NCBI GenBank assembly: GCA_002722565.1
Contig: PBMG01000016.1
Span: forward strand, 49,625-113,624
Length of the DNA: 64,000 nt
Direction: 5' to 3'
DNA from: Acidimicrobiaceae bacterium
Lineage (GTDB): Bacteria; Actinomycetota; Acidimicrobiia; Acidimicrobiales; Poriferisodalaceae
Shown piece by piece: positions 16,214 through 25,087 of the stretch. The translations under genes and the position numbers were made by a program. Each line of letters starts with the position of its first letter. Within the stretch, counting starts at the first letter, position 1. The notes beneath the pieces are model-generated. The model was not told where the DNA came from. It did no database searches and was given only the letters and a program-made list of their open reading frames with translations.

Positions 16214-17455
16214 GTGCGACCACCATCGGTAGATGCTTTATCTAAAAGTCTGTCGGATATAGATCTGCCATCTCCACTTTTAGTCGAAGCTGCTCGCATA
16301 GCAATAAGTAACGATGACCCAGACTCGGCTCGTGAAGAAGCAATCAAGCTACGGCGGGCACTTCTAGGCCCCGTAATCAACGCCACGGGAGTATTGCTGC
16401 ATACGAATTTGGGGCGAGCACCACTGGCCTACCAACAGCCATCCCAGGCAACCAATCTCGAATTTGACTTAACCACAGGAAACCGCGGCTCGCGTAACGG
16501 ACACGTAGCCAACTTGATCTGCAAATTAAGCGGGGCTGAAGCAGCTCTTATCGTCAACAACTGCTCAGCCGCAGTGATATTGGTACTCGCAGCTCTGGCG
16601 CGTAATCGGCCCGTAGCCGTATCCCGCGGAGAACTTGTGGAGATCGGCGGCGGGTTTCGTGTACCTGACGTAATGGCAGAGTCAGGAGCTCAGCTGATCG
16701 AAGTAGGAACTACTAATCGAACTCGGGTTGCCGACTATCAAGCGGCTCACCGGTTGCACGACACAGCTCTGCTGCTCAAAGTTCACCCATCAAACTACAA
16801 GATCAGCGGTTTCACTGAAGAAGCTTCAGTAGCTGCTTTGAATTCCGTTGGCCCTCCGGTTATCGCTGATCTTGGATCTGGTTTCATCGACGAAGCATGT
16901 CACTGGCTACGCGACGGCAGGCCTTCTTGGCTACGCGACGAGCCTGCAGTAAAGCAAACGTTGGAATCAGGCGCGGCGTTAGTCACCTTTTCTTGCGACA
17001 AATTATTCGGCGGCCCTCAAGCGGGAGTAATCGCTGGACGAAAAGATTTAATAGCAATCTGTGCAAAACACCCTTTAATGAGGGCCTTTCGACCGGGGGC
17101 TCTAGTGCTAAAGGCTCTCCAAGACACAGCGCTTGCCTATCTACGGCGAGACGGTGATTCAATACCTTTCTGGCGTATGGCACAAACCTCAGTCGCAGAC
17201 CTTGAGACCCGCGCCCAGTCTCTTGGCGTTGGGACCCCCATACAAACAATGTCCATGACGGGGGGCGGCTCATTACCTGGCGAAGAATTCCCTTCTGCCG
17301 GAATAGAAATAGAAGGTGATGTGTCAGAAAATTTGCGTAACGCCGAACTACCAGTGATCGCTAGGGTTCGAGATAGCTCCACAGTTCTTGACCTACGAAC
17401 AGTCCACCCCAAAGACGATGCCGCAGTGGCAAAAGCCATTGCCTCCGCTATTTGA
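16214..17455 (+). CDS. selA: L-seryl-tRNA(Sec) selenium transferase
   Basis: SelA is a PLP enzyme that turns Ser-tRNA(Sec) into Sec-tRNA(Sec) using selenophosphate. Visible motifs are INATGVLLHTNLGRAPL, TTGNRGSRNGHV, NNCSAAV, the SRGELVEIGGGFRVPDV loop, HPSNYKISGF and the PLP lysine K263 in TFSCDKLFGGPQAG. At 413 residues it is a little shorter than E. coli SelA, mostly at the N-terminus. The start is GTG 16214. selB follows after three bases, so they form an operon. The selenophosphate synthase gene selD is not in this window. Confidence 0.96.
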   Translation: MRPPSVDALSKSLSDIDLPSPLLVEAARIAISNDDPDSAREEAIKLRRALLGPVINATGVLLHTNLGRAPLAYQQPSQATNLEFDLTTGNRGSRNGHVANLICKLSGAEAALIVNNCSAAVILVLAALARNRPVAVSRGELVEIGGGFRVPDVMAESGAQLIEVGTTNRTRVADYQAAHRLHDTALLLKVHPSNYKISGFTEEASVAALNSVGPPVIADLGSGFIDEACHWLRDGRPSWLRDEPAVKQTLESGAALVTFSCDKLFGGPQAGVIAGRKDLIAICAKHPLMRAFRPGALVLKALQDTALAYLRRDGDSIPFWRMAQTSVADLETRAQSLGVGTPIQTMSMTGGGSLPGEEFPSAGIEIEGDVSENLRNAELPVIARVRDSSTVLDLRTVHPKDDAAVAKAIASAI

Positions 17456-17458
17456 TCA

Positions 17459-19177
17459 ATGCACATCGTCGCCACAGCGGGTCATGTCGATCATGGAAAA
17501 TCGACTCTTGTACGCGCTCTGACAGGAACTGATCCTGACCGACTTGCCGAAGAGAAAAAGCGTGGCCTAACCATCGACTTAGGTTTCGCTTTCACCACCC
17601 TGCCATCAGGCCGCAAACTTTCCTTTATCGATGTTCCTGGACACATCAGGTTTATCAAAAACATGCTCGCTGGAGTTGGTGGAGTTGACGCTTGCATATT
17701 TGTTGTCGCTGCAACCGAGGGATGGAAACCTCAGTCTGAGGAGCACCTCCGCATTCTGGAACTATTGGGGATCAACCACGGCGTGGTCGCGCTTACACAG
17801 ATTGGGCTAGTGGACGACGAACTCGCTCAGCTAGCACGCATGGATATAGAGGAAAGAACCGAAGGCAGCTTCCTCCAAGATGCACCCATCGTCGCAGTTG
17901 ACAGCATCGATGGAACTGGTATCGAAGAGCTCCTAAATGCCTTGGACACCCTCACAGAAGAAACACCCAACGCAACCAACACCAAACGTCCACGACTATG
18001 GATTGACCGCTCATTTGCTGCAACCGGCGCCGGGAGCGTTGTTACCGGGACACTCACGGGCGGTCGCCTCCGTGTAGAAGACGAGTTAATCCTCGTACCT
18101 GGTGAGAAGCGAACTCGGATCCGAGCGATCCAAACTCAGGGCGAAACGCGTACCAAAATCGACCCTGGTCACAGGGTCGCTCTTAATCTGACAAACGTTG
18201 ACCAACAAGCCCTGCGCCGCGGAGTTGCGTTGGTATTAGATGACCAATGGCACCGAACAGACAGGTTTGATGCCACCATCCAGATACTCGCCAATCTCAG
18301 TCATGAGGTTTCACGACGCGGAGCTTTCTCTTTGTACATAGGTTCTGGTGAATGGCCAGTAAACATCAGAGTGCTTGGCCCCAACCGGATCGCACCGGGA
18401 TCAGAGGGACAAGTAAGAGTTTTTCTACCCGAACACCTGCCACTACTACCCGGCGACAGATTTGTTCTACGCGAATCAGGGCGTGACGAAACTGTCGGCG
18501 GGGGCCAGGTATTAGATGTAGACCCCATAGTCAAAGCCTCCGAAGCACAGCCTGACCTCTCGGTAGATCGAGTGGTTGCAGAGCGCGGTTGGGTGAAAGC
18601 AGACAAACTGGAGCGACTGACCGGAACAAACATCGAACCGGTTCTAGGTGACTGGGTCGCTTCACCTTCAGTGATTAGCGCAATGGAGGAACACGTCGGC
18701 GTGCTAATCGAACAAGCCGGTCCATTGGGCTTAGATATGGCAAAGCTTGAAGAACGAGAGCGGCTAGTTGCAGCCACTCTCGATGGCGTTGAGATAATTG
18801 AAGGTCGCGCCCGACCCTTCGACCAAGAAGACGTATTCGTTAACCACCCCCTCCTCCACCAGCTTGAGGAGAACCCTTTTTCGCCCTCTCAGCCAGCCGA
18901 GTTATCGGGTGAAGAAATCCGAGGTCTGATACAACGCGGAACCGTGATCCAAAATGACGGCGTTCTATTTGCTGCTTCAGCAATGGATAAGGCAGCTATC
19001 GTCGTAGCTCATCTGTTACACAACAAGCCGGACGGCATCACTGTTGCTGAAATTCGCGACGCACTGGGCACTACAAGAAAGTTTGCGTTACCCATCTGTG
19101 CCGTTCTTGACAGCACCGGCATAACGCGCAGAAGAGAAGATCTAAGAATAGCCGGACCAAGGCTTCCTGATATCTAG
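17459..19177 (+). CDS. selB: selenocysteine-specific elongation factor SelB
   Basis: This 572-residue translational GTPase delivers Sec-tRNA(Sec) to UGA codons followed by a SECIS hairpin. G1 is GHVDHGKS at 8-15, the switch I region has EEKKRGLTIDLGF, and G3 is DVPGH at 58-62. Beta-barrel domains follow (SFAATGAGSVVTGTLTGG), with C-terminal winged helices for SECIS binding (about 400-572). The G4 motif, normally [NT]KxD, reads TQIG at 113-116 and lacks the Asp that gives guanine specificity. The protein is otherwise full-length and seems intact. The start is ATG 17459. Confidence 0.95.
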   Translation: MHIVATAGHVDHGKSTLVRALTGTDPDRLAEEKKRGLTIDLGFAFTTLPSGRKLSFIDVPGHIRFIKNMLAGVGGVDACIFVVAATEGWKPQSEEHLRILELLGINHGVVALTQIGLVDDELAQLARMDIEERTEGSFLQDAPIVAVDSIDGTGIEELLNALDTLTEETPNATNTKRPRLWIDRSFAATGAGSVVTGTLTGGRLRVEDELILVPGEKRTRIRAIQTQGETRTKIDPGHRVALNLTNVDQQALRRGVALVLDDQWHRTDRFDATIQILANLSHEVSRRGAFSLYIGSGEWPVNIRVLGPNRIAPGSEGQVRVFLPEHLPLLPGDRFVLRESGRDETVGGGQVLDVDPIVKASEAQPDLSVDRVVAERGWVKADKLERLTGTNIEPVLGDWVASPSVISAMEEHVGVLIEQAGPLGLDMAKLEERERLVAATLDGVEIIEGRARPFDQEDVFVNHPLLHQLEENPFSPSQPAELSGEEIRGLIQRGTVIQNDGVLFAASAMDKAAIVVAHLLHNKPDGITVAEIRDALGTTRKFALPICAVLDSTGITRRREDLRIAGPRLPDI

Positions 19178-19218
19178 CCGAAACAATCGGTGTTACCAAA
19201 TAGCGAAACGAGGGTCTA

Positions 19219-19488
19219 TCAGACGCCCTGGCCGTCTAACACAAGCAGCATTTGACGCCGTTCTGCCTCATTTGCGCCACCCCAAATTCCGTGAGGTTCC
19301 CGGATATCGAGCGCGTACGAAAGACAATCGTCCTTCACTGAACACTGGGCGCAGATAGCTCTGGCCCGAGCCTCACGATTTAATTTTTCGTCTTTGCGTT
19401 CGAATCGCGGCGGCGGAAAGAAAACCGTCGATTGCGGTCCTCGACACGCAGCTTTATGTTCCCAACTGTCATCAGGCAGTGCAGCCAT
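19219..19488 (-). CDS. WhiB family iron-sulfur transcription factor
   Basis: This actinobacteria-specific regulator holds a 4Fe-4S cluster through four cysteines: one in KAACRG, two in CAQC and one in VKDDC. It also has the WhiB turn GIWGGANEAERR. The frame is open to 19572, but start ATG 19488 (MAALPDDSWEHKAACRG) is chosen because GGGGGA lies upstream and Wbl proteins begin close to the first cysteine. The length from there is 89 residues, close to WhiB1/WhiB2-type proteins. It lies convergent with selB. The class (WhiB1 to WhiB7) is not resolved. Confidence 0.92.
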   Translation of the reverse strand: MAALPDDSWEHKAACRGPQSTVFFPPPRFERKDEKLNREARARAICAQCSVKDDCLSYALDIREPHGIWGGANEAERRQMLLVLDGQGV

Positions 19489-19619
19489 ATTTAACGTCCC
19501 CCAAAGTGCCTCCGGAGGCAATCTAGGCGCGCGAATATGCCATTTGCAAGAAAAAATCGAAAAACGATTCAATTTTTGAAACCCCCCACTTGCAGGGCTT
19601 ATCCGTCACTTTGGCCTAG

Positions 19620-20957
19620 CTATTGACTTGGTTGTTGGTCTGAAACGTCTACTTCTGGAGAGGGTTGCTGACGCATTTCTCGGTAGTCGACGGCACCGCC
19701 TTCTTCGGGTTCAACCTCCAGCACGAGCCCTTCAAGTCCCACGATGCGGGCCGATTCGCCTGCTTTGATAGGGGTTAACCGGTTAACTCGGGCTCGCCAC
19801 TGGGCTTGTTCAAATACCACGATCCCCTCTGGCGCTAGGTCTGTTGACGCTGATGCCATTTGGCCGATCATCCATTCTCTACCCAGAGTGCTCGTACCGT
19901 ACCTAGTGCGAATCAACGCGGGCATGCCCGATAAGACAAATGCGAGCGTAAGCCCGATACCTCCCACAAGTGTTAACCAACTCACGGAATGAGTAGCAAA
20001 TAGCTGAAGGGATCCAATTATTAGACAGCCGACACCGAATACGGTCCAGAATCTAGGTACCCCTGTTTGAAGGTCAATTGCGAATCCGAACATCGCAACT
20101 ATCAAGGCCACTAGCGCCCAAATGCGTATGTCTAGAACCCCTAGTCCATAGCACGCTAGTAACAGCGAACCGCACCCAACTCCTCCGGCTACACCAATGC
20201 CGCCAGTGAAAAAGTCGAGCAACAGCATTGACATTCCAACAAGCAACAGAAGATATGCGACAGCCGGACTTGCGACCGTGTGGAACAGCTGGTCTACAAG
20301 TGAAAGTTTATTGAAAGTAACTCTCACATCGTCTGCGACTGACCGCTGAATTAATCCATCTGCCCGTTCAAGTTCGGTGGAGATTTTCTCAATTAGTCCG
20401 ACGTCTTCCATCGCCAGTAGGAATTCGCCCAAAGTGGGTGCCATAACGTCGATGAGCCCGGCTGTGACCGCTTCTTCCCCTCGGCGGAGCGTATTTTTAA
20501 TTTCGGTGATGCCCGGTGCTGCGGACTTTTCAAAGTCTTCGAAATTTCCGATTCTGCTTCCGGGCGCAATACCTGAATAATCGGCTGCGTTTACTAAGTA
20601 GGCGGCTGCTCCCTTTGCACTAGCTCCACTTTGTCCGATCCAGGCTCCAACAGGGACTAGGGATCCTTCAATATTTTCTATGAGATCCTGGATCAGCTGC
20701 TGATCTGCCGCTCCACCTGGACTGTTGATCTGTAAGACGATGGCCAGGGCCCAATTACGTTGGGCGTTATCTAGTTGCAGGTTGATGTAATCAATTTCTA
20801 TAGGATCTAAAAGGCCGCTGACCTCGACGATTTGGATTTCTCGAGAATGTTCGTGGCCTGTGTGAGCGCTCGCGGCGGACGAGCAAAAAACAAATGCGGT
20901 CGAGCAGATGGTTAGAAAGACCGCGCCCAAACGGAACATTCGAATCAATTTGGTCAA
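19620..20957 (-). CDS. NfeD-type membrane-bound serine protease homologue
   Basis: The 445-residue protein has a signal peptide (about 1-31, ending SSAASA). A ClpP/SppA-like protease domain follows, with VLQINSPGGAADQ and the catalytic-serine segment GQSGASAKGAAAYL. Four or five membrane segments lie around 225-345, and a C-terminal OB-fold NfeD domain follows (GREWMIGQ to VLEVEP). This is the long NfeD form, which in archaea cleaves stomatin. No stomatin/SPFH gene is next to it. It starts at ATG 20957 and is divergent from the receiver protein at 21088. Confidence 0.88.
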   Translation of the reverse strand: MTKLIRMFRLGAVFLTICSTAFVFCSSAASAHTGHEHSREIQIVEVSGLLDPIEIDYINLQLDNAQRNWALAIVLQINSPGGAADQQLIQDLIENIEGSLVPVGAWIGQSGASAKGAAAYLVNAADYSGIAPGSRIGNFEDFEKSAAPGITEIKNTLRRGEEAVTAGLIDVMAPTLGEFLLAMEDVGLIEKISTELERADGLIQRSVADDVRVTFNKLSLVDQLFHTVASPAVAYLLLLVGMSMLLLDFFTGGIGVAGGVGCGSLLLACYGLGVLDIRIWALVALIVAMFGFAIDLQTGVPRFWTVFGVGCLIIGSLQLFATHSVSWLTLVGGIGLTLAFVLSGMPALIRTRYGTSTLGREWMIGQMASASTDLAPEGIVVFEQAQWRARVNRLTPIKAGESARIVGLEGLVLEVEPEEGGAVDYREMRQQPSPEVDVSDQQPSQ

Positions 20958-21087
20958 AGTTTCACCGTTCAGTCAATCGCTCGATGTCCTGCCAGACTAC
21001 AGAGCCTTGCCTGCTCTCCCATTCTCTTGCAGTCCGACGCCTTCAGCGCCTCTATATGTGTTTGTTGGCGGCTAGTCTCAACGGTTA

Positions 21088-21597
21088 GTGACTACTGTTC
21101 TTTTGGCAAGCGACGCTGACTGGCTTATCGAAGAGGTGCGTTCCGCTCTCAGCGATCCGGGCACCGATGTGACTGTGGTTCGCGCGGGTGCCGATGTTCG
21201 AGATTCAGTTTCTGCGGAAAGCCCTGACTTAGTCATTCTCGATCTTCAGATAGGCAATATGGGTGGCATGGCAACCTGCATGGATCTTCAACTGGAGATT
21301 GGTGCTGGGAGAATTAGCCACGTTCCTGTTCTTATGCTTTTGGACCGTTCAGCTGATCTTTATTTGGCTCAGCAAGCCGGAGCTCAGGGTTGGCTCGTGA
21401 AGCCTTTGGATTCGTTTCGTTTAAAGATGGCTTCCGTGAAACTCTTGGCAGGCGAAGACATGAGAGATGAACTCATTGAAGCCCCTCAATCCGAATCTGA
21501 TCCAGTTCCCTCAGATGAGCTAAGTGATTCATCGGTTGAGTCTGATGATGTGCCTTCGGAAGGTGATGAGACCGAAGAACCTGCTGAAGTCAGCTAG
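21088..21597 (+). CDS. receiver-only response regulator with acidic tail
   Basis: This 169-residue protein starts at GTG 21088. Residues 1-125 form a CheY-like receiver: the acidic pair is SDAD near residue 8, the phospho-acceptor Asp lies in VILDLQIGNMGG, and the Lys in GWLVKPLDSF. The last 40 residues are a low-complexity Ser/Asp/Glu tail without a DNA-binding or output domain. It is probably a phosphorylatable protein-interaction regulator. No kinase is encoded nearby. The tRNA-Pro gene follows 67 bases downstream. Confidence 0.85.
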   Translation: MTTVLLASDADWLIEEVRSALSDPGTDVTVVRAGADVRDSVSAESPDLVILDLQIGNMGGMATCMDLQLEIGAGRISHVPVLMLLDRSADLYLAQQAGAQGWLVKPLDSFRLKMASVKLLAGEDMRDELIEAPQSESDPVPSDELSDSSVESDDVPSEGDETEEPAEVS

Positions 21598-21664
21598 ACG
21601 TTTCTCGTCGTTCGGGGAATTATCTAGTGTTTGCGGTAGCGTCGTTGGTTCCAGAACGGTCTAA

Positions 21665-21741
<77 letters not shown>

Positions 21742-21851
21742 CTAATTCGACATTGTTTACGCGCATATTTGGGTAACTCAGACTTGATGCTGAGACATTG
21801 TGGTTATTACACGATTACGGTAAGCCAGTACGAAAAGTAGGGAATTTTATA

Positions 21852-22565
21852 GTGATTGATCCACATGGTCGAGTAATGATGGTTAGTGGTGCTAACCGCG
21901 GCATTGGCGCAGCTTTGGCACGCCAATTCCATTCAGAGGGCTGGATCGTGAGTCTCGGTGCCAGGAATGTAGATCAGTTAAAACTATCGACCCAGGGCTG
22001 GGCCGACGAAAATGTTTCTTGTCATACCTATGACGCATTTGAACCGGCAAGCGGGGATGCCTGGGTACAAGCAACTGCGGATTTGCGAGGCCGTGTAGAT
22101 GGACTCACTAACAACGCCGGGATAGGGCATATGGAAGGCCTATCTGACTTGTCGGAAGAAATTTTGGATGAGATGTGGGCAGTGAATGTAAAGGGACCAT
22201 TAGGCCTGATCCAAAAAGCTCTGCCCTTCTTGGCAGTTTCAGGGGAAGGGCGAATAGTAAACGTGGTCTCGCTTTCAGGGAAGAGAGTCAAGGGAACATT
22301 CGCTCCTGGCTACGCGATGACCAAACACGCTTTGCTTGCTTTGCATCATGCCGTACGTCATGCAACTTTCGATGACGGCATCCGAGTAACCGCTATTTGT
22401 CCTGGCTACGTCGAAACCGATATGACCTCAGCTTTCGGGGTAGACCCTTCGATCATGATTCAGGCTGATGACTTGGCTGAAACTGTTGCAACGATCGTCA
22501 GACTTCCCAATACCGCGACCGTCGCGGAAATTTTGATGACCTGCGAGCCTGAAGTTTTGGGATAA
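21852..22565 (+). CDS. short-chain dehydrogenase/reductase
   Basis: This classical SDR has VSGANRGIGAAL (NAD(P) binding), TNNAGIGHME (in place of NNAG), the catalytic serine in NVVSLSGK, YAMTK for the Tyr-Lys pair, and CPGYVETDM. The frame is open from a TTG at 21798, but GTG 21852 is preferred because AGGGA precedes it and the SDR core begins soon after (237 residues). The substrate is unknown. It starts a three-gene run with an acyl-CoA ligase (8 bases later) and an MDR oxidoreductase, which suggests conversion of an alcohol or hydroxyacyl compound. Confidence 0.88.
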   Translation: MIDPHGRVMMVSGANRGIGAALARQFHSEGWIVSLGARNVDQLKLSTQGWADENVSCHTYDAFEPASGDAWVQATADLRGRVDGLTNNAGIGHMEGLSDLSEEILDEMWAVNVKGPLGLIQKALPFLAVSGEGRIVNVVSLSGKRVKGTFAPGYAMTKHALLALHHAVRHATFDDGIRVTAICPGYVETDMTSAFGVDPSIMIQADDLAETVATIVRLPNTATVAEILMTCEPEVLG

Positions 22566-22573
22566 TCGCATCA

Positions 22574-24064
22574 ATGAATGTCGCATCACTTCTGGATCGA
22601 AACCCCAACCCTGATGGTGTCGCCTTGGTCGACCGCTCTCGACGGCCTGCATCGGAGATTTCGGTCTCGCAAATAACCAACGCCGTCCGAGTTTTTGCGC
22701 AAGCCCTGATCGATATGGGAATCCCAGCTGGTTCTCGCGTTGGATTATTAGCTGGAAATCTCGGTGAGTACTACACCGTTATGTTCGGTGCCCCCGCTGC
22801 AGGCATGGTTTTCGTTCCTATGAACACCAGACTTCCAAAATCCACTCTGGAGTACATCGCTGACGACGCTGATTTGAAGTTGTTGATAACAGATTCTGAG
22901 CACGCCAATCTGTTGCCTGATATTTCGACGATCGTTATAGGTTCTCAGAATTGGGTAGACATGATGAGTGGTGCTCCCCTGACTGATTTAGTTGGGGTTC
23001 AGCCCTCCGAAGTAGCGATTCAGATCTATACCTCTGGTTCAACTGGCCGGCCAAAAGGCGTTCTGTTGTCACACGAGAACGTCACATTTACGGTCTTGGA
23101 GTTCGGCGCGACTATTCCCGGTGAAGTGATGCTGGTATCAGCGCCGCTGTATCACAAGAACGCCTCGATGGCTTCCAAGATGGCTTTCGCTAGCGGGGGG
23201 AAGGTAGTTTTGTTACCCCAGTTTTCAGCTAGTGCATATTTGGAAGCGATCAACGAACATGCAGTAACAATGTGTTCGGGTGTTCCCACGATGTATGCGC
23301 TGATCACGGCGGAACTTCGTCAATCATCAAGCGAATATGACCTTTCTTCCGTCCAACGAGTGTTCATTGGTTCAGCCCCGTTAACCGAAGCCTTATTTGA
23401 TGATGTTCAGGCTCTATTCCCGTCAGCATTAGTGACTAACGGATACGGAACGACAGAAGCTGTCTTGGAGTTCGGACCGCATCCCGAAGATCTTCCTCGC
23501 CCAAAGATTTCTCTCGGGTATCAACACCAGAACGTCCAACTCAAGCTCATCGATCCAGTTAGCGGTCTTGAATCCAATCAAGGCGAGTTGTGGGTGAAAT
23601 CTAAAGGCGTGATGCTCGGGTACCACGAACTCCCTGAAGCTAATGCTGAACGGCTGACCAATGGTTGGTACCGCACTGGCGATTTGATGCACCGCGACGA
23701 GGATGGCTGGTACTTCTTTGTCGGCCGTGTTGACGACATGTTTGTTTGCGCTGGTGAGAACATTTACCCCGACTCTGTTGAACAAATGCTTGAAAAGCAC
23801 CCGGCCATTCATCAGGCGGTTGTGGTCCCTGTTGCAGATGAGTTGAAGGGTCAGCTGCCAACGGCTTTCATCCGCACCGAGCCTGATCATCTTCTTGCAG
23901 TCGATGCTGTCAAACAATTCGCCTTAAAAAATGGGCCTGCTTATGCCCATCCTCGTCATGTCTGGTTCGTTGATGAAATACCGCTCGCGTCCACGGCCAA
24001 AATCGATCGGGCAACTCTCACTAAAAAGGCTGAAGAACTTTTGGCCTTGGATCGGAATATCTGA
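22574..24064 (+). CDS. AMP-dependent acyl-CoA synthetase/ligase
   Basis: This 496-residue ANL-superfamily enzyme has the P-loop-like IYTSGSTGRPKGVLLS (A3), the NGYGTTEAV segment (A5), GWYRTGDL (A7) and the late lysine in STAKIDRATL (A10). It activates a carboxylic acid to acyl-AMP and then to acyl-CoA. It is somewhat shorter than FadD-type enzymes, and the substrate cannot be told. It follows the SDR by 8 bases, and its TGA overlaps the next ATG (TGATG), so the three products probably share a pathway. Confidence 0.9.
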   Translation: MNVASLLDRNPNPDGVALVDRSRRPASEISVSQITNAVRVFAQALIDMGIPAGSRVGLLAGNLGEYYTVMFGAPAAGMVFVPMNTRLPKSTLEYIADDADLKLLITDSEHANLLPDISTIVIGSQNWVDMMSGAPLTDLVGVQPSEVAIQIYTSGSTGRPKGVLLSHENVTFTVLEFGATIPGEVMLVSAPLYHKNASMASKMAFASGGKVVLLPQFSASAYLEAINEHAVTMCSGVPTMYALITAELRQSSSEYDLSSVQRVFIGSAPLTEALFDDVQALFPSALVTNGYGTTEAVLEFGPHPEDLPRPKISLGYQHQNVQLKLIDPVSGLESNQGELWVKSKGVMLGYHELPEANAERLTNGWYRTGDLMHRDEDGWYFFVGRVDDMFVCAGENIYPDSVEQMLEKHPAIHQAVVVPVADELKGQLPTAFIRTEPDHLLAVDAVKQFALKNGPAYAHPRHVWFVDEIPLASTAKIDRATLTKKAEELLALDRNI

Positions 24065-25077
24065 TGAAAGCAATCGTCTTCGATGAACATGGGTCAATAG
24101 ATGTTCTGAATTACCGAGATATAGAAGAACCAGATCTGGAATCAGGCCAAGTTCGGGTTGCGGTTCGGGCCTGTTCGTTGAACTACCACGATGTGTTTAC
24201 TCGACAGGGAATGCCGGGAATCAAAGTTCCACTACCTGGTATCCCTGGCTGTGACTGCGCGGGTTTGGTCTCAGAAGTTGCGGACGATGTCGTTGGTTGG
24301 TCTGTCGGAGATCGAGTACTCGTCGATCCTGTGAGGTATGAAGATGGCAAATTGTGGATGATCGGAGACACCCTGTGGGGGGCTTACGCTGAATACGTTG
24401 TCGTGTCAGCAGAACAACTCATTCACCTTCCAGAGGATGTGTCTTTCGCTGATGCTTCATGTCTCCCTGTCGCCTACGGCACAGCCCACCGAATGATGCT
24501 CACGCGAGGCAGCGTCAATGCTGGAGATTCCGTTCTTATTTTGGGTGCCAGTGGTGGTGTTGGGACAAGTGCTTTGCTGTTAGCAAAGATGCGAGGGGCA
24601 TCTGTCATCGCTGCTGCTGGAAGTGACGACAAGTGTGAGCAACTCATATCTTTGGGAGCTGACGAGACCATCAACTACAACACGACTGATTTCGTGAAGT
24701 ACTGCCGAGAGAAGACTGGAAGTCTCTTTAGCGGCGGTGGTTATGACGTGGTGGTGAACTTCACAGGTGGTGACACCTGGGCGAAGTCTCTGAAGTGCGT
24801 CAAGTTGGGTGGGCAAGTATTAACTTGTGGCGCTACAGCTGGGTTCGATCCGCCGACAGACCTGCGATTTATTTGGACAGCAGAAATGGATATCCGTGGT
24901 TCAAATGGATGGCAGCGCAGCGACCTAGATCAACTATTGGAGTTGACGAGAACTGGTCAGTTCTCTCCCGTCATTGACTCCCAGGTCCCTCTAACCGATG
25001 GAGTTGCTGCTCATCAGGCACTAGAGGAACGGAAGTTCTTTGGGAAGATAGTGATTACTGCTGATGCCCCAATCTAA
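24064..25077 (+). CDS. medium-chain dehydrogenase/reductase (quinone oxidoreductase/zinc ADH type)
   Basis: The 337-residue MDR protein has the GroES-like N-terminal domain (NYHDVFTRQGMPG, PGIPGCDCAGLV) and a Rossmann domain with LGASGGVGTSALLLAK. The structural-zinc cysteine cluster of classical alcohol dehydrogenases is missing, and the catalytic zinc Cys is replaced by Asn (LNYHD). A zinc-independent enoyl or quinone reductase is therefore more likely. It ends the SDR-ligase operon and converges on the PhyH gene 10 bases away. Confidence 0.88.
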   Translation: MKAIVFDEHGSIDVLNYRDIEEPDLESGQVRVAVRACSLNYHDVFTRQGMPGIKVPLPGIPGCDCAGLVSEVADDVVGWSVGDRVLVDPVRYEDGKLWMIGDTLWGAYAEYVVVSAEQLIHLPEDVSFADASCLPVAYGTAHRMMLTRGSVNAGDSVLILGASGGVGTSALLLAKMRGASVIAAAGSDDKCEQLISLGADETINYNTTDFVKYCREKTGSLFSGGGYDVVVNFTGGDTWAKSLKCVKLGGQVLTCGATAGFDPPTDLRFIWTAEMDIRGSNGWQRSDLDQLLELTRTGQFSPVIDSQVPLTDGVAAHQALEERKFFGKIVITADAPI

Positions 25078-25087
25078 TTAGGGCGCT

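Noticed and set aside
18301..18777. 158-codon minus-strand frame within selB
   Set aside because: It is a Ser/Thr-rich reverse-strand shadow of selB without domain features.
23429..23917. 162-codon minus-strand frame within the acyl-CoA ligase
   Set aside because: It is antisense to the ligase core motifs; no supporting start site or domain.
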